Positions 1-12,963 of a stretch of 64,000 nucleotides of DNA are shown piece by piece (position 1 is the stretch's first letter; the number at the start of each line of letters is the position of its first letter). The notes under the pieces are model-generated. The model was not told the DNA's origin, searched no databases, and saw only the letters and a list, made by a program, of their open reading frames with translations. Both the position numbers and the translations under genes were made by a program. This DNA comes from Erythrophleum ivorense (Eukaryota > Streptophyta > Magnoliopsida > Fabales > Fabaceae): positions 38,785,784 to 38,849,783 of the forward strand of contig JAIUCV010000005.1 of NCBI GenBank assembly GCA_026724425.1, given 5' to 3'.

Positions 1-502
1 ATGATTTTGATTTTTTTAGAATTAGTTATGAATTTTTAAAGTTAGTACAAAGTTTGTGTGTATGCTGTCAATTTAGGTCATATGAAGATTTTGTGCATTC
101 CTTAAGCTAAAGATGCTAAAATGAGTATGAACAAACATGTTTATGATGAAAATGAATTAAGGAAAAGAAAGATTGAAGCCTGGACACCTATAGTTCAAGA
201 TGAACCATATGTGGGCCGAACTAAGTATTGAAATCTTAATTAAAGATGTGAATTGCATGGAATGACTTGTGATGCTTAATCTTAAACTCAAATTCCATGC
301 TTCTTTTGTGATATTTCTAGTTGGGCAAGTATATTAAGGATAAGTTAGCATTGAATCATGTCAAATCAAAGGTTGAGATAACATCTTGTCAACAAGGTCC
401 AAGATCTTGTCGACAAGATCTTTTAATTCAATAAGTTATAGCCTTTAACATGTGATGGTGTGACAGTTTTCATGTTAAAAGTTGCATTAGAGAGTTATGA
501 TG
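1..502 (+). repeat. 3' part of an LTR-like repeat, cut by a later insertion
   Basis: The first 60 bases carry the box GAATTAGTTATGAATTTTTAAAG, which recurs near the 3' end of every long LTR in this window, so this looks like the 3' flank of a plus-oriented relative. After about base 100 it departs from the other copies, so it is either a different subfamily or an older copy. It ends at the left target duplication (498-502) of the solo LTR that follows. No coding potential is seen. The assignment rests on the box only. Confidence 0.4.
401..422. repeat. Perfect 22-bp palindrome
   Basis: The half-site AAGATCTTGTC is followed immediately by its exact reverse complement, with no spacer; the centre is the GTCGAC hexamer. 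About 30 bases upstream (372-392) is a related imperfect version, CATCTTGTCAACAAGG. No protein gene adjoins. Its role is unknown. Confidence 0.9.
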
Positions 503-3500
503 TGTAATACCATATTAAGGTAGCACTTAATTTGCATCACAAAGTGCCTAAAATTATCCTTTTATCAATTTTAACACTTTTAGCAGTAAAATTTATCAAT
601 GTTAAATGTTAAAATAATTCATTTTTTATTAAATAAACTATTTCAACTTACCAAACTCATTTACCATCCTTAATACACTTGTTCATATAGAATTATCACA
701 AAATGAGGCAAGAAATTCGAATTTGGAGCATGTACACTAAGACTAGCCAATTTCATAAGCTTCTATGCAATTCCATATTCTGTCACAAAATTTAAAAATT
801 CATAACTTTAGCTAGAAAATTCCAAATCATGCAAACTAGGACTTTATGGAAAACTCAAGACATTATCCAAAACAATATCATTTAGCCCATAAAAATTCCA
901 ATGGAACAATAGCTAGGTTAGAATCTTGGACTAGTGTAGACCTAAAATTTAAAAAATTTATATCTCACTCTACAGAGTTTCAAATTGAATGATCTCAATG
1001 GCTATGGAAAGCTTATGATGCCAATTGCTTATAAATTTTCATGAGCATTGGATTTCATTGGACCCCTAAAAGACATTAAAACCAGATTGACCAAATAAAC
1101 AGTACACTGATAATTTCTACTAATTTTAGCCCATTTTAAAAAATCATAATAAATTCTACAAAGTTCCAAAAAATTATATTCTTTGGTTCTATGAAAAGCT
1201 CTAAATGGATGTATATACCTACCAAATCTCATGTTAAAATTTATCCATTTGGTTTGGTTTTGGTTTAGAGGAAGAATATGGCTCAAAATAGTACACAAGT
1301 AGGGTCAAATGGTTCAAAATGACTTCTCCTTGTGCAAGTGACCATTTGAGCTCATCCAAAACCTCAATTATAGCATATAGGAGCATCATAATAGATCCAA
1401 ATCATCATTGTACTTAAAACCAATCCCTCACTTGTACACATGCATTCTATGGCTTAAGGATGTCAAAAACTCAAGATACTATACATTTAGTTCCAAGTAT
1501 GATTTATACAACATATTTACATATGTTTACACGAGTGAGGGTTTACATCTCATAAATAACATTTGCATTCATGCTTTGACATCAATTTACACAAAAATCT
1601 TATTTTATTGTCAAAGTAATATGTCTTAAGCTTCTTGGCTTCCATTCTTGGTTCCATGAGCATCACTTAGACATGATTAGAAGTAGGGGAGAGTGAGATT
1701 CAAAGAATCCCAATAGCTCATTTATCCTTTCAAAAATGCATATATGGCATATTATTATATCAAAGAGAGCAAGTATGCATCAAATACTTCCAAGTATCAA
1801 GCATAAACATGTTTACAAAGTCATAAAGATCCATTAATGTCAAGACCATGCTCTAAGGTCTCTTGGTCTAGCCTCACCCAATTATATGGGGCTTTTGGAT
1901 TAGCCTCACCTATTTCAAGGACTTTTTACTTAGCCTCACTCATTCCATGAGACTTTTGGCTTTGTCTTACCTTTACTTGAGGACTTTTAGCTTCACCTCA
2001 CTTAATTCAAGGGACTTTTAGCACAACCTCATCGATCAAGAGCCATCTCACATTCAAAATGCAAATTAAGAAGCATAATGGTACCCAAGCATCAAACCAG
2101 TAGCTATAGGCATGTTTCATAATTCAAACATACATACAAGCAATCAATGACAAGCAAACAACCATGAAATGCAAACAAGAATGGATGAAGAGCTACCTTT
2201 AGTCAAGAAGCATAATTTCTCTCTTGGTTTTCTAGCTTCTTGGTTCGGCCTTACACACACAATTGGAAGAGGCTTGTTTTGCATGGCCTAAACATATCAA
2301 ATAAGACACAAACATATCACTGGAACCATCTCTAACCTTACATAAACTCTATATAAGTTACTTCTAGCTTGTGGCATGTATATGGTTCCATACACGAGCA
2401 TAATGAAGCAACTTATACAATTCATCATCTTGGCTCTAATTTCTTACTCAATCTAAGTTTCATGACTCTATTTAAACTAATTAGAGTCATCACAAACTCA
2501 TTTCAAGGAACCAAACATCAAGTTATTTCTTTATGCCTAAAGGAACCCTAAACTTTCAACTTCTAAAATATGGCTTTTAAATTTAAACAAATGCTTCTTT
2601 TGGTGTTTATTATTTATTTCTAGGTCATTTCTATCATTAGAATCAAAGAAAACTCTCCCTAGGTGTGTAATCCCTTTCTTGCCTGAGATATGTAGCAATT
2701 TATAAGCCTATAGAGTTTTGTTGGCTTTTCTAGGGAATTTGCCACTTTTGTGAAGCTTCCTAGGTCTCTTATAAACTCATATATACTCTTGCACAACCTA
2801 GAACATCATTAGAAAGCTTCAAATTTCTGTAGATGTAATCAAAACCCTATTTTCTATAACTTGTTATCTATAGATTCTTTTTTAGTTCTGTTGCTCCTAT
2901 ATGATTTCTTAGGCTTCAAAACCCCAATTTCTATCAAGTTTAGATCAAAATCATATCTCCTACATATGCTCTTAGGTCTGGCTTAAATGATACTCTCATG
3001 GAAGAAGCAAGATAGCATGTTATTAAAGATGAATCTTACTTTGTTTTAAAGCTTGCCAAAAGAGCTTCTTTAGGCTTCCAAGAATTTCTCCAAACTCTCC
3101 CTTCCCTCTATTGAACTAGCCATAAAACACCATCATTTAAGACACCAAAACTATGAAAGGAAAGAGGAGAAAAAGGAGAAAAAGTTTAGTGAAGGGAGAT
3201 GCATGAAAAAAGTATAGAAATCTTACAATTTTAGCTTGGATTTCTCTCCCTTCTCTTCCTCTTCTTGTGCACCACTTCAAGATGGCCTAGCTATTGGTTT
3301 GAGATAGTACAAAGTTAGTTAAAAAGTGTGGAGAAGGTGGGATGTGCTAACAAGAAAAGGAAGGCTTCATTAGAACAACTTTCAAAATTCCAAATTTGTC
3401 CCTAAACTTGGTTCTTTCCATTTGAACTCATTTCAAATCTTTTTTGAGAACCATCTTTTCTATCATGAAATTCAAATTCTCTAATTTATAAAATGCCTTT

Positions 3501-3900
3501 AGTTTTACCCAAATTGGATTAAAAACCTTATTGAATTATTCAGTCAAAGTTTTGGTCAACAATGACCAAAAGTGCATATCGGAGGGGTGTTAACCATTCT
3601 AGACTTTTCTATGATTTTTAGGGCCTATGAGAATTCCAAGAAACTTAATTTGATGATTTAAAACTCCCTCCTTTGAGTTTTCAAAAAGTTACCTAAAATT
3701 ACGATTATGCCACTGCATTATTCCTTAAATTCGCTTAGCCATTTTAACTCTGATTTTGGGTTATTCAGAGGCTTTAATCCACATTTTAAGATGTTCAAAT
3801 TCTCATTCAAATATCAATTAGTTTCAATTTGCATTGCTTTAGGATGATTTTATCTCATTTTATTAGGTTCAATTTAGTTTTCTAAAAATTAGCTATTACA
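503..3900 (-). mobile_element. Solo LTR A of the long-LTR Ty3/gypsy family
   Basis: The element reads TGTAATA...TATTACA and is flanked on both sides by the perfect 5-bp duplication TGATG (498-502 and 3901-3905), which fixes both ends. It is 3398 bp and in minus orientation relative to the copy at 14310. It shares the LTR-internal minisatellite (about 1862-2040, here seen as the reverse complement, AGCCTCACC...GGGACTTTTGG) and the TTAGTTATGAATT boxes with the other copies. There is no internal region and no second LTR, as expected after LTR-LTR recombination. Short open frames inside it resemble no protein family. Linkage to Ty3/gypsy comes from the pol-linked copy at 14095-18594. Confidence 0.85.
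1862..2040 (-). repeat. LTR-internal minisatellite, copy A
   Basis: About six degenerate units of roughly 30 bp follow the pattern TAGCCTCACC-(A/T-rich)-GGGACTTTTGG. The same array appears at the equivalent place in every sufficiently complete LTR of the family: 16200-16370, 34798-34970, 44880-45037, 46955-47085, 49330-49510, 54125-54300 and 59550-59740. It does not look coding, because unit lengths vary and are not multiples of three. Confidence 0.75.
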
Positions 3901-3905
3901 TGATG

Positions 3906-4609
3906 CATAAGAATCACATGTATACACTACATGCATTACATTTCCTTATAGCATTCTTGTATACATTGATTAAGTTGAGATTAGCTACTAATATTCTCTC
4001 AAATCCCACCTCTATTTCTATCCTTTCCATTAACCAATGTTAGGTGGAAGTACTAGTGCTAATAAAGGGAAAGAAACAAGATGATGTCAGAAATTAGAAA
4101 ACAATATAAATCATATATGTATTTGGTTTTGTTGTAATATTATGATGAATGTACATGTCAAGTTTTACTTCCTCAATGATGATATATGTGAAATAGTATA
4201 AAGTTAATAGTGATGTAACTCTAGTTTAAATTCGCTAGTAATAGATGATAATGTATGTCTAGATAGTGTTATTTGAAATTAGTATTATATATATTTTCCA
4301 TGACTATGAGTTTTAGGCCGAAATGTGACCATTTATTTGGTCTGGATAGCTAATTTTATAAGGGAAAACTACTAAATTTCCCTCAGAATGTAATATGAGT
4401 TTTTAATTTTTATTTGTTAAGGTAAATTGGTTATAAAGGATTACCAATGTTTTATCTACTAAACTAGAATGACATGGAATTATAGATAAAGATAAATGAA
4501 CATATTTGACATTTTTGGATTCAATATTTTATCTGCATAAGTAAATGGACTCGCTGATAAACCATTGTAGCTAAAGAAAAACTAGTTAATGAAGGTGTTA
4601 CAACTTTAA
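3906..4609. other. Intergenic, no recognised feature
   Basis: AT-rich sequence between solo LTR A and the copia relic. No open frame, repeat family or RNA gene is recognised. The first bases may continue the repeat interrupted at 502, since the LTR inserted there. Confidence 0.5.
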
Positions 4610-6246
4610 TGTTAAAGGTCCTTCCCCCACCCTTTCTATTGGTGGTTCTTGATACTTTGTGTTATTTATTAATGATTATTCTCAATTTAGATGGATATAT
4701 ATGGTAAACAGTTAATCTAAATTGCCTTAAATTTATATCACTTTTGCTACTATGATTTATACTTAGTTATCTAAATCTATCCAAAAATTTTGTTGTGATA
4801 ATGCCATAGAATATCGTAACTCTAAACTTATTAGTTTTCTTATTGACTAGGGCACTCTTTCTCAATATCTATGTCCTCACACTCTCAACAGAATAGTTAT
4901 GTTAAATGAAAACATCATTACATTTTTGACTTTGTCCATGCCTTCTTTATCTCCTCTTTTTGTCTTGAGCATTTTTTGGGTGAAGCTGTTATCATTGTCA
5001 TTTATGCTATCAATCATGTTCCCTCCTCTATCATTTCTCCTTTTGAGTGTCTTTACGACACTTCTCCTAATTATACTATATTTAAAGTTTTCAGCTTTGT
5101 TTGTTTTGTTCTTTTTCCACCTTATGATTATACTAAATAGCAGGTTCATGCTTGTCTTTGTTGTTTCTTAGGTTGTGCCACTAAGCATAAAAGATATCAT
5201 TGTTGGGATCTTTTTTCTCAATGTATTCACTTGTCTTGTCATTTAATATTTTAGGAGCATGTTATGTTCTCCTCATTGCCTTTGTATCCTTCCATTCCCT
5301 CTACTTTATCCCCTTTGTTCATTAATTATTTTGTTGATCTTTTCCCTAATAAACTAAGTTCTGAGTCCTCTTGTGACCTCCCTAACACTTCTAATGTTCT
5401 GCTTCCTTCCGATGATGTTGTCACCCTTGTTGATCTTGCACTTGACATGCCACCTTCTAATCAACCCATATGAGTAAGAACTCTTCCTTTTTATCTTTAT
5501 GACTATCATTGTTTTTCAACTATGCTTCTTGTGCATGAACCTCAGTCATGTAATGAAGCTTCTAATGATCCTCATTAGTAGTAAGCAATGCAAGATGAGT
5601 TAAAAGCCTTGGAGAAAATTCACTTAGGACTTAGTTGAACTTCCTCCTAATACTCTTATTGGCTACAAGTGGATTTATAAAATCAAAACTCATTATAATG
5701 GCTCTACTATCAATCACCTTGGCTTTTCTTTTAGCCCTAATGATTCTGTACCATTTTTGTGTAAGATTGATCATGGGACTATTTTGTTGCTCATATATGT
5801 TGATGATATGATTGCTACAAGAGATGGTCCACTAAGTATTATAGAAGTCAAGCATTTTCTTAGTCACAACTTTGAAATAAAGGATCTTGGCAATTTGAAT
5901 TATTTTTTGAGCCTTGAAGTTCTTTCTTTTGATAATCGTATATCTCCCTCTTAGGCCAATTATCCTTCTGATTTACTTTCTTAGGCTCATCTATCTAACA
6001 ATAAGATAAATTCTACTTCTCTTGAACCTAACATCAAGTTCACTTTCTAGATAGCACCTTATTAGATGATCCTACACTTTACCTTCAATTAATTGGCAAT
6101 CTCATCTATCTCATTATCACCCATCCTAACCTTGTCTATGCTATTCATATTGTTAGTCAGTTTATGGCAACAACTCATACCATTCATTATATAGTTATCT
6201 TATACATCTTTTGATAAATTAAAGGTACCTTGCTCCATGGTTGTCA
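4610..6246 (+). pseudogene. Decayed Ty1/copia pol (integrase, RT, RNase H start)
   Basis: Read across frames, 4620-4905 gives the copia integrase core (a GPSPT-like start, FVLFINDYSQFRW, DNAIEYR). The region 4905-5470 gives its C-terminal part (AINHVPSSIISPFECLY, FKVFSFVCFV, CFLGCATKHKRYHCWD). RT follows: GYKWIYKIK at about 5660, then an in-frame piece at 5757-5954 with the catalytic motif YVDDMI (residues 14-19) and EIKDLGNLNYFL. The tail at 6110-6246 carries FMATTHTIHY and KGTLLHG, the start of the RNase H linker. Stops and frameshifts occur throughout, and a middle part of RT is deleted between about 5705 and 5725. No gag, protease or LTR is seen. The copy is clearly dead; identification as Ty1/copia is secure. 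Confidence 0.85.
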
Positions 6247-6942
6247 TACCTAAAAAGCCAAAGTGTGATAAGGACGGTGTATTAGGTAAATTCCACCTTG
6301 TGAGACTCATCACTTAATTTAGCTTAACCTAATTTCACAAGGAGTAATTGTTAGCTTAAGAAACATTTAGAAATAGTTTACCTAAATAATTCCATACTTC
6401 ATTCCAAAAAAAACAATTAAAAGATTCTTAGTTCCATTTATTTTGTAGAAATTTCATCAAAGTCTCCTCTAAAGTTTAGACCTTCTAAAATTTCTACAGC
6501 TAGATAAATTAAATAGCCAATGGTTAAGAGAGCTTCACTCTTAATCCTAACCACTAAAATATATATAATTTGGGGGGGGGGGATCCTACCTGTGAGTAGT
6601 ATGGAGCTACATCTATAATATAACCAAAATGATGAATCAAAATACAACAAAATGAGTTTCACTCACATGTCAATATGGGGCTTACCAAATTGAATTGGTC
6701 CATGCTAAGGCGTAAGGAAGGTCACAGTCAACTTTACTATTTGAAATTCCGACATTACTAAATAAGTAAACAATATCCCATAATGTATAGAATTAATAAT
6801 TAAGAAAATGCAGTAAATGATTCAATTAGTTCTTGAAATATGATAACAAGTAGAATATTTATCTCAATTCAAAAGCTTATAATAAGCCGTACAATTTTAC
6901 ATGCTCAAACATAAAAATATTTTTTCTTATAAATTTTTACTG
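6247..6942. other. Intergenic with an 11-base G run
   Basis: AT-rich sequence with no gene recognised. The only notable item is an uninterrupted run of 11 G at 6572-6582, directly followed by ATCC. Confidence 0.5.
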
Positions 6943-6947
6943 CTATG

Positions 6948-9900
6948 TGTGAACACTGTATTTTGTCCGAACATACTTTAAAATAATAATGAAATTCGAC
7001 TAACAAAAAATCAAAAAGAAGTAAAAAAAATCAATCAAGAGAATCAAAAATAGAAAAATCATGAAAGAACAAAAAATTATATTTTTCAAAAAATAAGAAA
7101 ATCAAAGAAAAATCAAAAGTTACATTTCCAAAAAAAAATCGAAGAATCAAAACCCAAAAATTTTTTCAAAAAAAAAAAAGAGAAGTCAAATGATAAAATA
7201 TACATAAGGAAAAAGAAAAGCAAAGAGGATAGAAAGAAAATTTTTATAAAAAGTAAAAGTAAGAGCAAAAATAAAAAAGTAAGAATATTTAATAATAAAA
7301 AAAGAGAGAAGGAAAAAAATAAAAAAAAATTGATAATCAAATCAAAAAAGTAAAAAAAAAAAGAGATAGAAAAAAAATCAATCCAAATCTAAAAATAATA
7401 CTAAACTAAAGAACAAAAAAAAAGGGGAAAACTAAAACCAAAAGAAAAGAAGAAAGCCCCAATAGAACCCATTTCCCAAAAAGAATAAAAATAAAAAAGA
7501 AAGAGAGACCAAACAAGGTAAGCCTGTAAGGAGGAATTTCCTTGGCCCAATACCTAAAACAATAAGAAGCTTAGATAGCAAAGAATAAAAGGAGAAGAAA
7601 AGCAAAATGGAAAAAGGAAGAAAGAGGGAAGGCCCAGTCCAAAGCCCAAATAAGGAGGTCCAAGGAAAAAGCCTAGCATTCTTAAAACAAAAAAAAAAGA
7701 AAAAAAAAATTCAACCCAGAACCATATCTTCTTCCTCTGGTCCAAATTCTGAAGCCCATGTACCAAAAACAAATACTTTGAATTAACTCAAAAAAAAAAA
7801 AAAAAGAGAACAGAAGCAAAAATAAAAGAAAGATAAGAAGCCCAATAACGAATAGGAAACCCAGAACCATCGTCTTCTTTCATCGGCCCACTCACCTAGC
7901 CCATATACTCAAAAGTTGGAATTGACTCATTAAAAAGAAAAAAACCATCAGAACCCAAAATACAAAACCCTACCCAACTCAAAAAGGAAATGGTCCTCTG
8001 GGTTCCCCTTTGGATTCTCTCTCTCAAGAGCAGACGCGAGGGATCCAGACATCAAGGTTTACCTCCCCGAGATGAAACTGCGGAGAGTGGAGGGCAGAGT
8101 AGAGGCAGAGGCAAGAAAAATAAAAAGCAACACTCATACGCACACAAAAGAGAGAGGACAAGGGAGTAGCACCACTCGAGTATGAAAAAAGGGAGATAGT
8201 GGAGCAGAGACGCGTAAAGGGGAACCAATCATGCTCAGAGACAGAAGGGAAAGTGGAAATCACTCATGGATCTGCTATAAAGTGCGCACATACCAGAGGA
8301 CGGAAGGGGGGGATGGAAACACGAACAGAAGTGAAGAAAGGCAAAGTGCGAAAAGGGGAAAAGAGGATTTAGCGAGGGAAAATTGGGGTGTTTTTGGGTG
8401 AGAGAGTAAGAGATGCAAAGATAATAAAGAGGAGAGTTGGCTTCAGATTGAGAGGGAGCTTTTGATATAGAGGAGAGTAAAGAGGAGAATGGAGGAGAGG
8501 GACTGAGAGCAGAGGTTTAATGAGGGGAGTTTTCATGAGGAAGTTGAGCTCGAGCGAAAGATTTTCGATTCACAGAGACGGTCCATTCGATAAAAGAAAT
8601 CCAACAGGTAATGTTCCATTTTTCGGCTTTCTTCAACATTCTACATAATCTCTATTTATTCTTACCTGTTTCTTTTTTTTTAACAATGATGATTGAATTA
8701 GATTTTGTTTTTCTGGTTCTCTGCTGCTTTCCTTGATAAATTTATGTCAAATGTCTACTGCGTTCTATTTTTTTAGTTTGAAATTTTCTGTTTAGCAGTT
8801 CTGTGTGGTTTTTCCGAATGTGTCAATTGAGTTTCTTGTTAAATGTTATCCTTGTAAGTCTCAACTCAATAAGCCAGGGGACTGAATTTCTATTTAGCAT
8901 AAAAGTGATTATTCCTATTCAGATTATGTCTCTGGCACTTGCATGAGACTTAGTTTATATGTCAAACATGTTGTGCATAACTCTGGTGGCATTCGAATTT
9001 CTATGCAATTAAGTCTGATCTATGAAAGTGAAGAATGTAGTTCAAATGTTTGAATCTTAGGTTGAGTTTGGTTTAGAAATTCCTTTTGCTGCACTTGTAC
9101 CGTGAGTCATGAGAGTTAATGACTAGGGAAGTCTTTTAGTTAATTTAAACATGTAGGAAATGGCGTTGGTAGAAATTTCGTCCTTAAAAAGAGTATGGTT
9201 TGAAATTCTTGAGAAATAGATAATTCATGATTGACATTGCTACAATTATCTACTGGTTATGGAATTTGGTTTGATTCAGGTTGTGGGATTCAGCTCCTAT
9301 CCTTGCTTTATTTTGGTGTATGCTAGGTTAGAATAATGAATTAATTCACTATCTCAATGATGTCCCTTATATGATTCAGTTTCTAAGTACTAGTTGTCGA
9401 TGTGATTTGAATACCATTTTTTTCCTTGGTTATGCTAGAATAAATTGTCCATAAATGGGCTCTTAATTTTAAGAATAAATTTTATTAGCAAATCTTGCAC
9501 CTATTCTTATTACTCGGATTTTATGATGGGAACTTGGATTGCTGACATTTCAAATAGGCCTATTTTCTTTTGATAGTAACTTTGCTTAAACTCTCAGGTG
9601 AAATTGTGGATAATGTTTGATGTTGTAATTTCTGATTAACCTTTTGCTAGGATTTAGGAAATTTGTCCTTGATGTTATATGGATGAATCTTAGTTGGGTG
9701 TTTGAATCTTATCTAGGACGTTATTAATGCAGCATAGGATGGAATGTTGGGAACCTAGTTTTTGTATTTCATCAGTGTGTTATATGAGAAGATAGTGCTG
9801 CCGAATTTTGCTTTGTATTTAAGATTAAGGTGAAGCACCAAATTTTGTTCATAATATAGTGAATACTCTATCTAGAATTTGTTCATGTAAAAATGTCCAT

Positions 9901-12900
9901 ATGAAATTTGTCTGATTGCAAACTCCAGCATAGTTTTTAAATAATTTTGAGGTCTGTCTAGAACTTGCTCATGTGAAAATGTCCATATGAAATTTGTTTG
10001 ATTGCAAACTCTAACATGGTTTTTAAATAATTTTGAGGTCTGTCTAGAACTTTCTCATGTGAAAATGTCTATATGAAATTTGTCTGATTGCAAACTCCAG
10101 AATGGTTTTAAAATAGTTTTAGGAATTTGGTTTTAATTGCATGTTTGCAGACCCCATTCTATTGTGAACCTTGCGGCATGTTGAAATGTTGATTCTTTTG
10201 TCTGAACCATACTCTTTGGTTCAAGTTCTGTATTTAAAATAAAGTACCATGGTGATTGCTAATTCTTCTTTTTTCTTTTCCCATCTGAGGTATCCGAGTT
10301 TTGTGAAACCATGTGGATGATGGAGATGTAAGAGGCTCAAAGGAGAATTAAAGAAAGGATCGAAGAAGAGAATTCCACAAGTGGAACAATATGAGGAGCA
10401 CAGCTCGCCTAAGAGGTTCATTCATCAATTCAACCAAACGGATGAGAAGATGCCACATGATTTGGGGTTCTTATATTTTTTCCTTCCTCTTATATGTTGT
10501 GATACTGTTTCCTTTTGATGGAATATCTTGCTTTTTTTTATATTTCAATTTTATATTTTATATTTATTTTTTTATAATAGTTTAATTTTAATCTTGGTTT
10601 TATTTTTATCATTTATTTTTACCTTTTAGAGTTGCCGGGTGAGATTTCTTGTCCCCTTAAACACATAAGGGCCATGTATGACAATGAAGTCTCCTGGGTG
10701 CTTATGGGTTTTTTCTTTTTTACTTACTTGCAAGTTTTGGGTTCCAATGGCTTTATCTAATTAATCATTTCAAAAAAATTCAAGAAAAAGGAAAGTAATG
10801 TTAAAAAAAATAATAATAAATATGATTTAAAACAAAATAAAAAAAGAAAAAAAGAGAAGGATTTTAGGAAATCAAATGAGGTTACTTAGAAATATATATA
10901 GTTTTTTTTTTAGAAAATAAAGTATGTTTTTAAAAATAAAAAAATAGAAACAAAAAAATCTTTTTGACAAAAAGTTACAAATCTTAAAATCCTTTTTCCT
11001 TCCTTTTTCTACAATTTCTTTCCTAAAAAAAATAGTATTTTAAAAATTTGAAATTAAGTGTTCCTTTTGGAGTATTTCTTTGAAAAAAGGGATAAAAAAT
11101 GAAAAAGAGCTCCATAAAAAAAGAGGGGAAAAGCAAAACAAAAAAAAAATACAGAGAACAAAAACAAAAAGAAAAAGAAACAATAGAAAAAAGAAAAAAA
11201 CAACAACAATAACAAAGAGAGAACCAAAAAAGAAAGTAAGAAATGAATTTTCTTTCAAACTTATAAACTTTTTCAAACTTTCTTTAGCAAAAATTAAAAG
11301 TATATTTAAAAAAAAAACCTTTTTACTTAAATTAAATTCTTTTTCTGAATGACAATAAAAAATGCATAAAAAATCAAAAAATATAAGAAGAAAAAAATAT
11401 TAACAAAATTAAAACACAAAAGCAAAACAAAAAAAATTAAAAATATAAATCAACAAAAAACTAAATTAAAACAAAAACAAAAATAATCCTTAAAAAAAAC
11501 GAATCAAAAATAAAAATAAAAATGAAAACAAAAAATGATGGAATGGCAAAAAGAAAAAAGAAAAGAGAAAAACCTTTTTTGATTTCATAAAAAAAACCAT
11601 TAAAGTCATAACAAAACAAAAAAAAACAATAAATAAAAAAAATTGAAAACAAAGAAAAAAGAGATAGAAAGAGAAAAAATGAAAAAATAAAAATGATGAA
11701 GAAAAGGAAAGGAGAAAAACTAAAAATGCAAGAAAAATAAAATAAAATTTACCTTTAATAAATCAAAACACATCAACTAATTTCAAAACTTGTTTTATTT
11801 GTAAAAGAGAAATAATTTGTATTTTCTTTGTCTTTTTACAAAAACAAGAGAAAAAAAACACAAACAAAAACACACAAAAAAAGGACAAAAACAAAACAAA
11901 ACATAAAGCAAAAATAAAAAGAAGAAGAATAAAATATAAAATACAAAGATTAAAAAATAGTCAAATCAATCAAGAAACTAAAAGCTAAAAATTAGCCAAC
12001 AAAAGGGAAGGAAAAATGATAAATAAAAAAACACATAAAAATAATAAACAAAAACAAGACAAAAATAAAACAAAAAATAAAAAGAAAAAGAAAAAAGAAA
12101 AAATAGAAGAACAAAAACAAAAACAAAACAAAACAAATAATAATAATAAATAATAATAATAATAGAAAAAAAAAGAAAAAAAAACAAAACAAAACAAAAA
12201 TAAAAGAGAAAAGGGAGGAAAGAGTAAAATTAATGTCAAACATATCAACCAATCTCAAATTCATTTGTTTGCAAAAATCCAAATAGTTTTTCCTCTCTTC
12301 CTCTTTATCTAAAAAAATAAAATCAAAAATCAAATAAAAGCCAAAAAACCAAAAACAACAAAAACAAAAACAAAACACCTACCACTTAAAAAACAGTTTA
12401 CAACTGAATCGAATTACGTGGACTTTGATCCCTCCAGAGGGTATGTGGGCTCTAAGCTTTTATCTTAGGTCAAGTCCGCTCTTGTAAATAAACATTTTCT
12501 TTCAATTTTCATTTTCTTAATTCCTTTCTTTTTATTTTACTTTTAATTTTGTTTCCTTAATTTCTTTTCTTTTTTTTTTACTTTTAATTTTATTTCCTTA
12601 AGTTTTTCCATCCATTTTGCATGTGATTTATTAGGGAGAATTGAAATAGATTGAAGGCCATAGTAATTTTACACAACTGACTTAGGGTAACCGTTCTTAA
12701 CAACGTGTGTAGTGGGGTGCCTAACACCTTTTCTACTCACAATCAACTATCGAATATATTTTCTGGTTCGTAAACTATTTTTTTTATAATTTTTTTTTCA
12801 AAATTTTGCCTTTAAAAAAATTAAAATTTTGGTGGCGACTCCTACAACTTCTATTTTAATTTTGATTTTGATTTTCGTTTTCTTTGAAAATCGAAATTTC

Positions 12901-12958
12901 TTTTGAGACCTTTTTCTTTTCTTTAAGATGTCACGCGGTTGCATTTTTGGGTGTGATA
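6948..12958 (+). mobile_element. Very long LTR-like element, Ogre/Tat-type
   Basis: The 6011-bp block begins TGTGAACACTGTATTTTGTCC and ends GGGTGTGATA, and is flanked by the perfect 5-bp duplication CTATG (6943-6947 and 12959-12963). The last base pair of the end is probably a mutated CA. Motifs I associate with long LTRs of the plant Tat/Ogre lineage are GGTGGCGACTCC at 12831-12842, GTAGTGGGGTGCCTAACACC near 12710, and GGTGAGATTTCTTGTCCC...TAAACACATAAGGGCC near 10638. Inside are two very A-rich purine stretches (about 7000-8000 and 10780-12380), a G-rich stretch (8020-8600) ending in a donor-like CAG/GTAATG, and an 86-bp tandem repeat. No protein is encoded. It could instead be a composite of two nested elements. 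Confidence 0.5.
9871..10120. repeat. 86-bp tandem repeat, about 2.9 units
   Basis: Units start at 9871, 9957 and 10043, each with TCTAGAA(C/T)TT, then CATGTGAAAATGTC, ATATGAAATTTG and ATTGCAAACTC. The spacing is exactly 86 bp both times and identity is high, so the array is young relative to its surroundings. It lies within the very long LTR-like element. Confidence 0.9.
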
Positions 12959-12963
12959 CTATG

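Noticed and set aside
1862..2040. The LTR minisatellite as a CRISPR-like array
   Set aside because: Units are degenerate, spacers are not unique or of constant length, and the same array recurs inside each LTR copy of a plant retroelement.
4877..5171. Open frames on both strands over the copia integrase
   Set aside because: They are off-frame readings of the integrase C-terminal region; the true frame carries the copia motifs and is interrupted by stops.
11985..12378. Overlapping minus-strand open frames rich in Phe/Leu/Ile, including a 128-codon one
   Set aside because: They are translations of the A-rich simple-sequence block of the long LTR-like element; composition, not coding, keeps them open.
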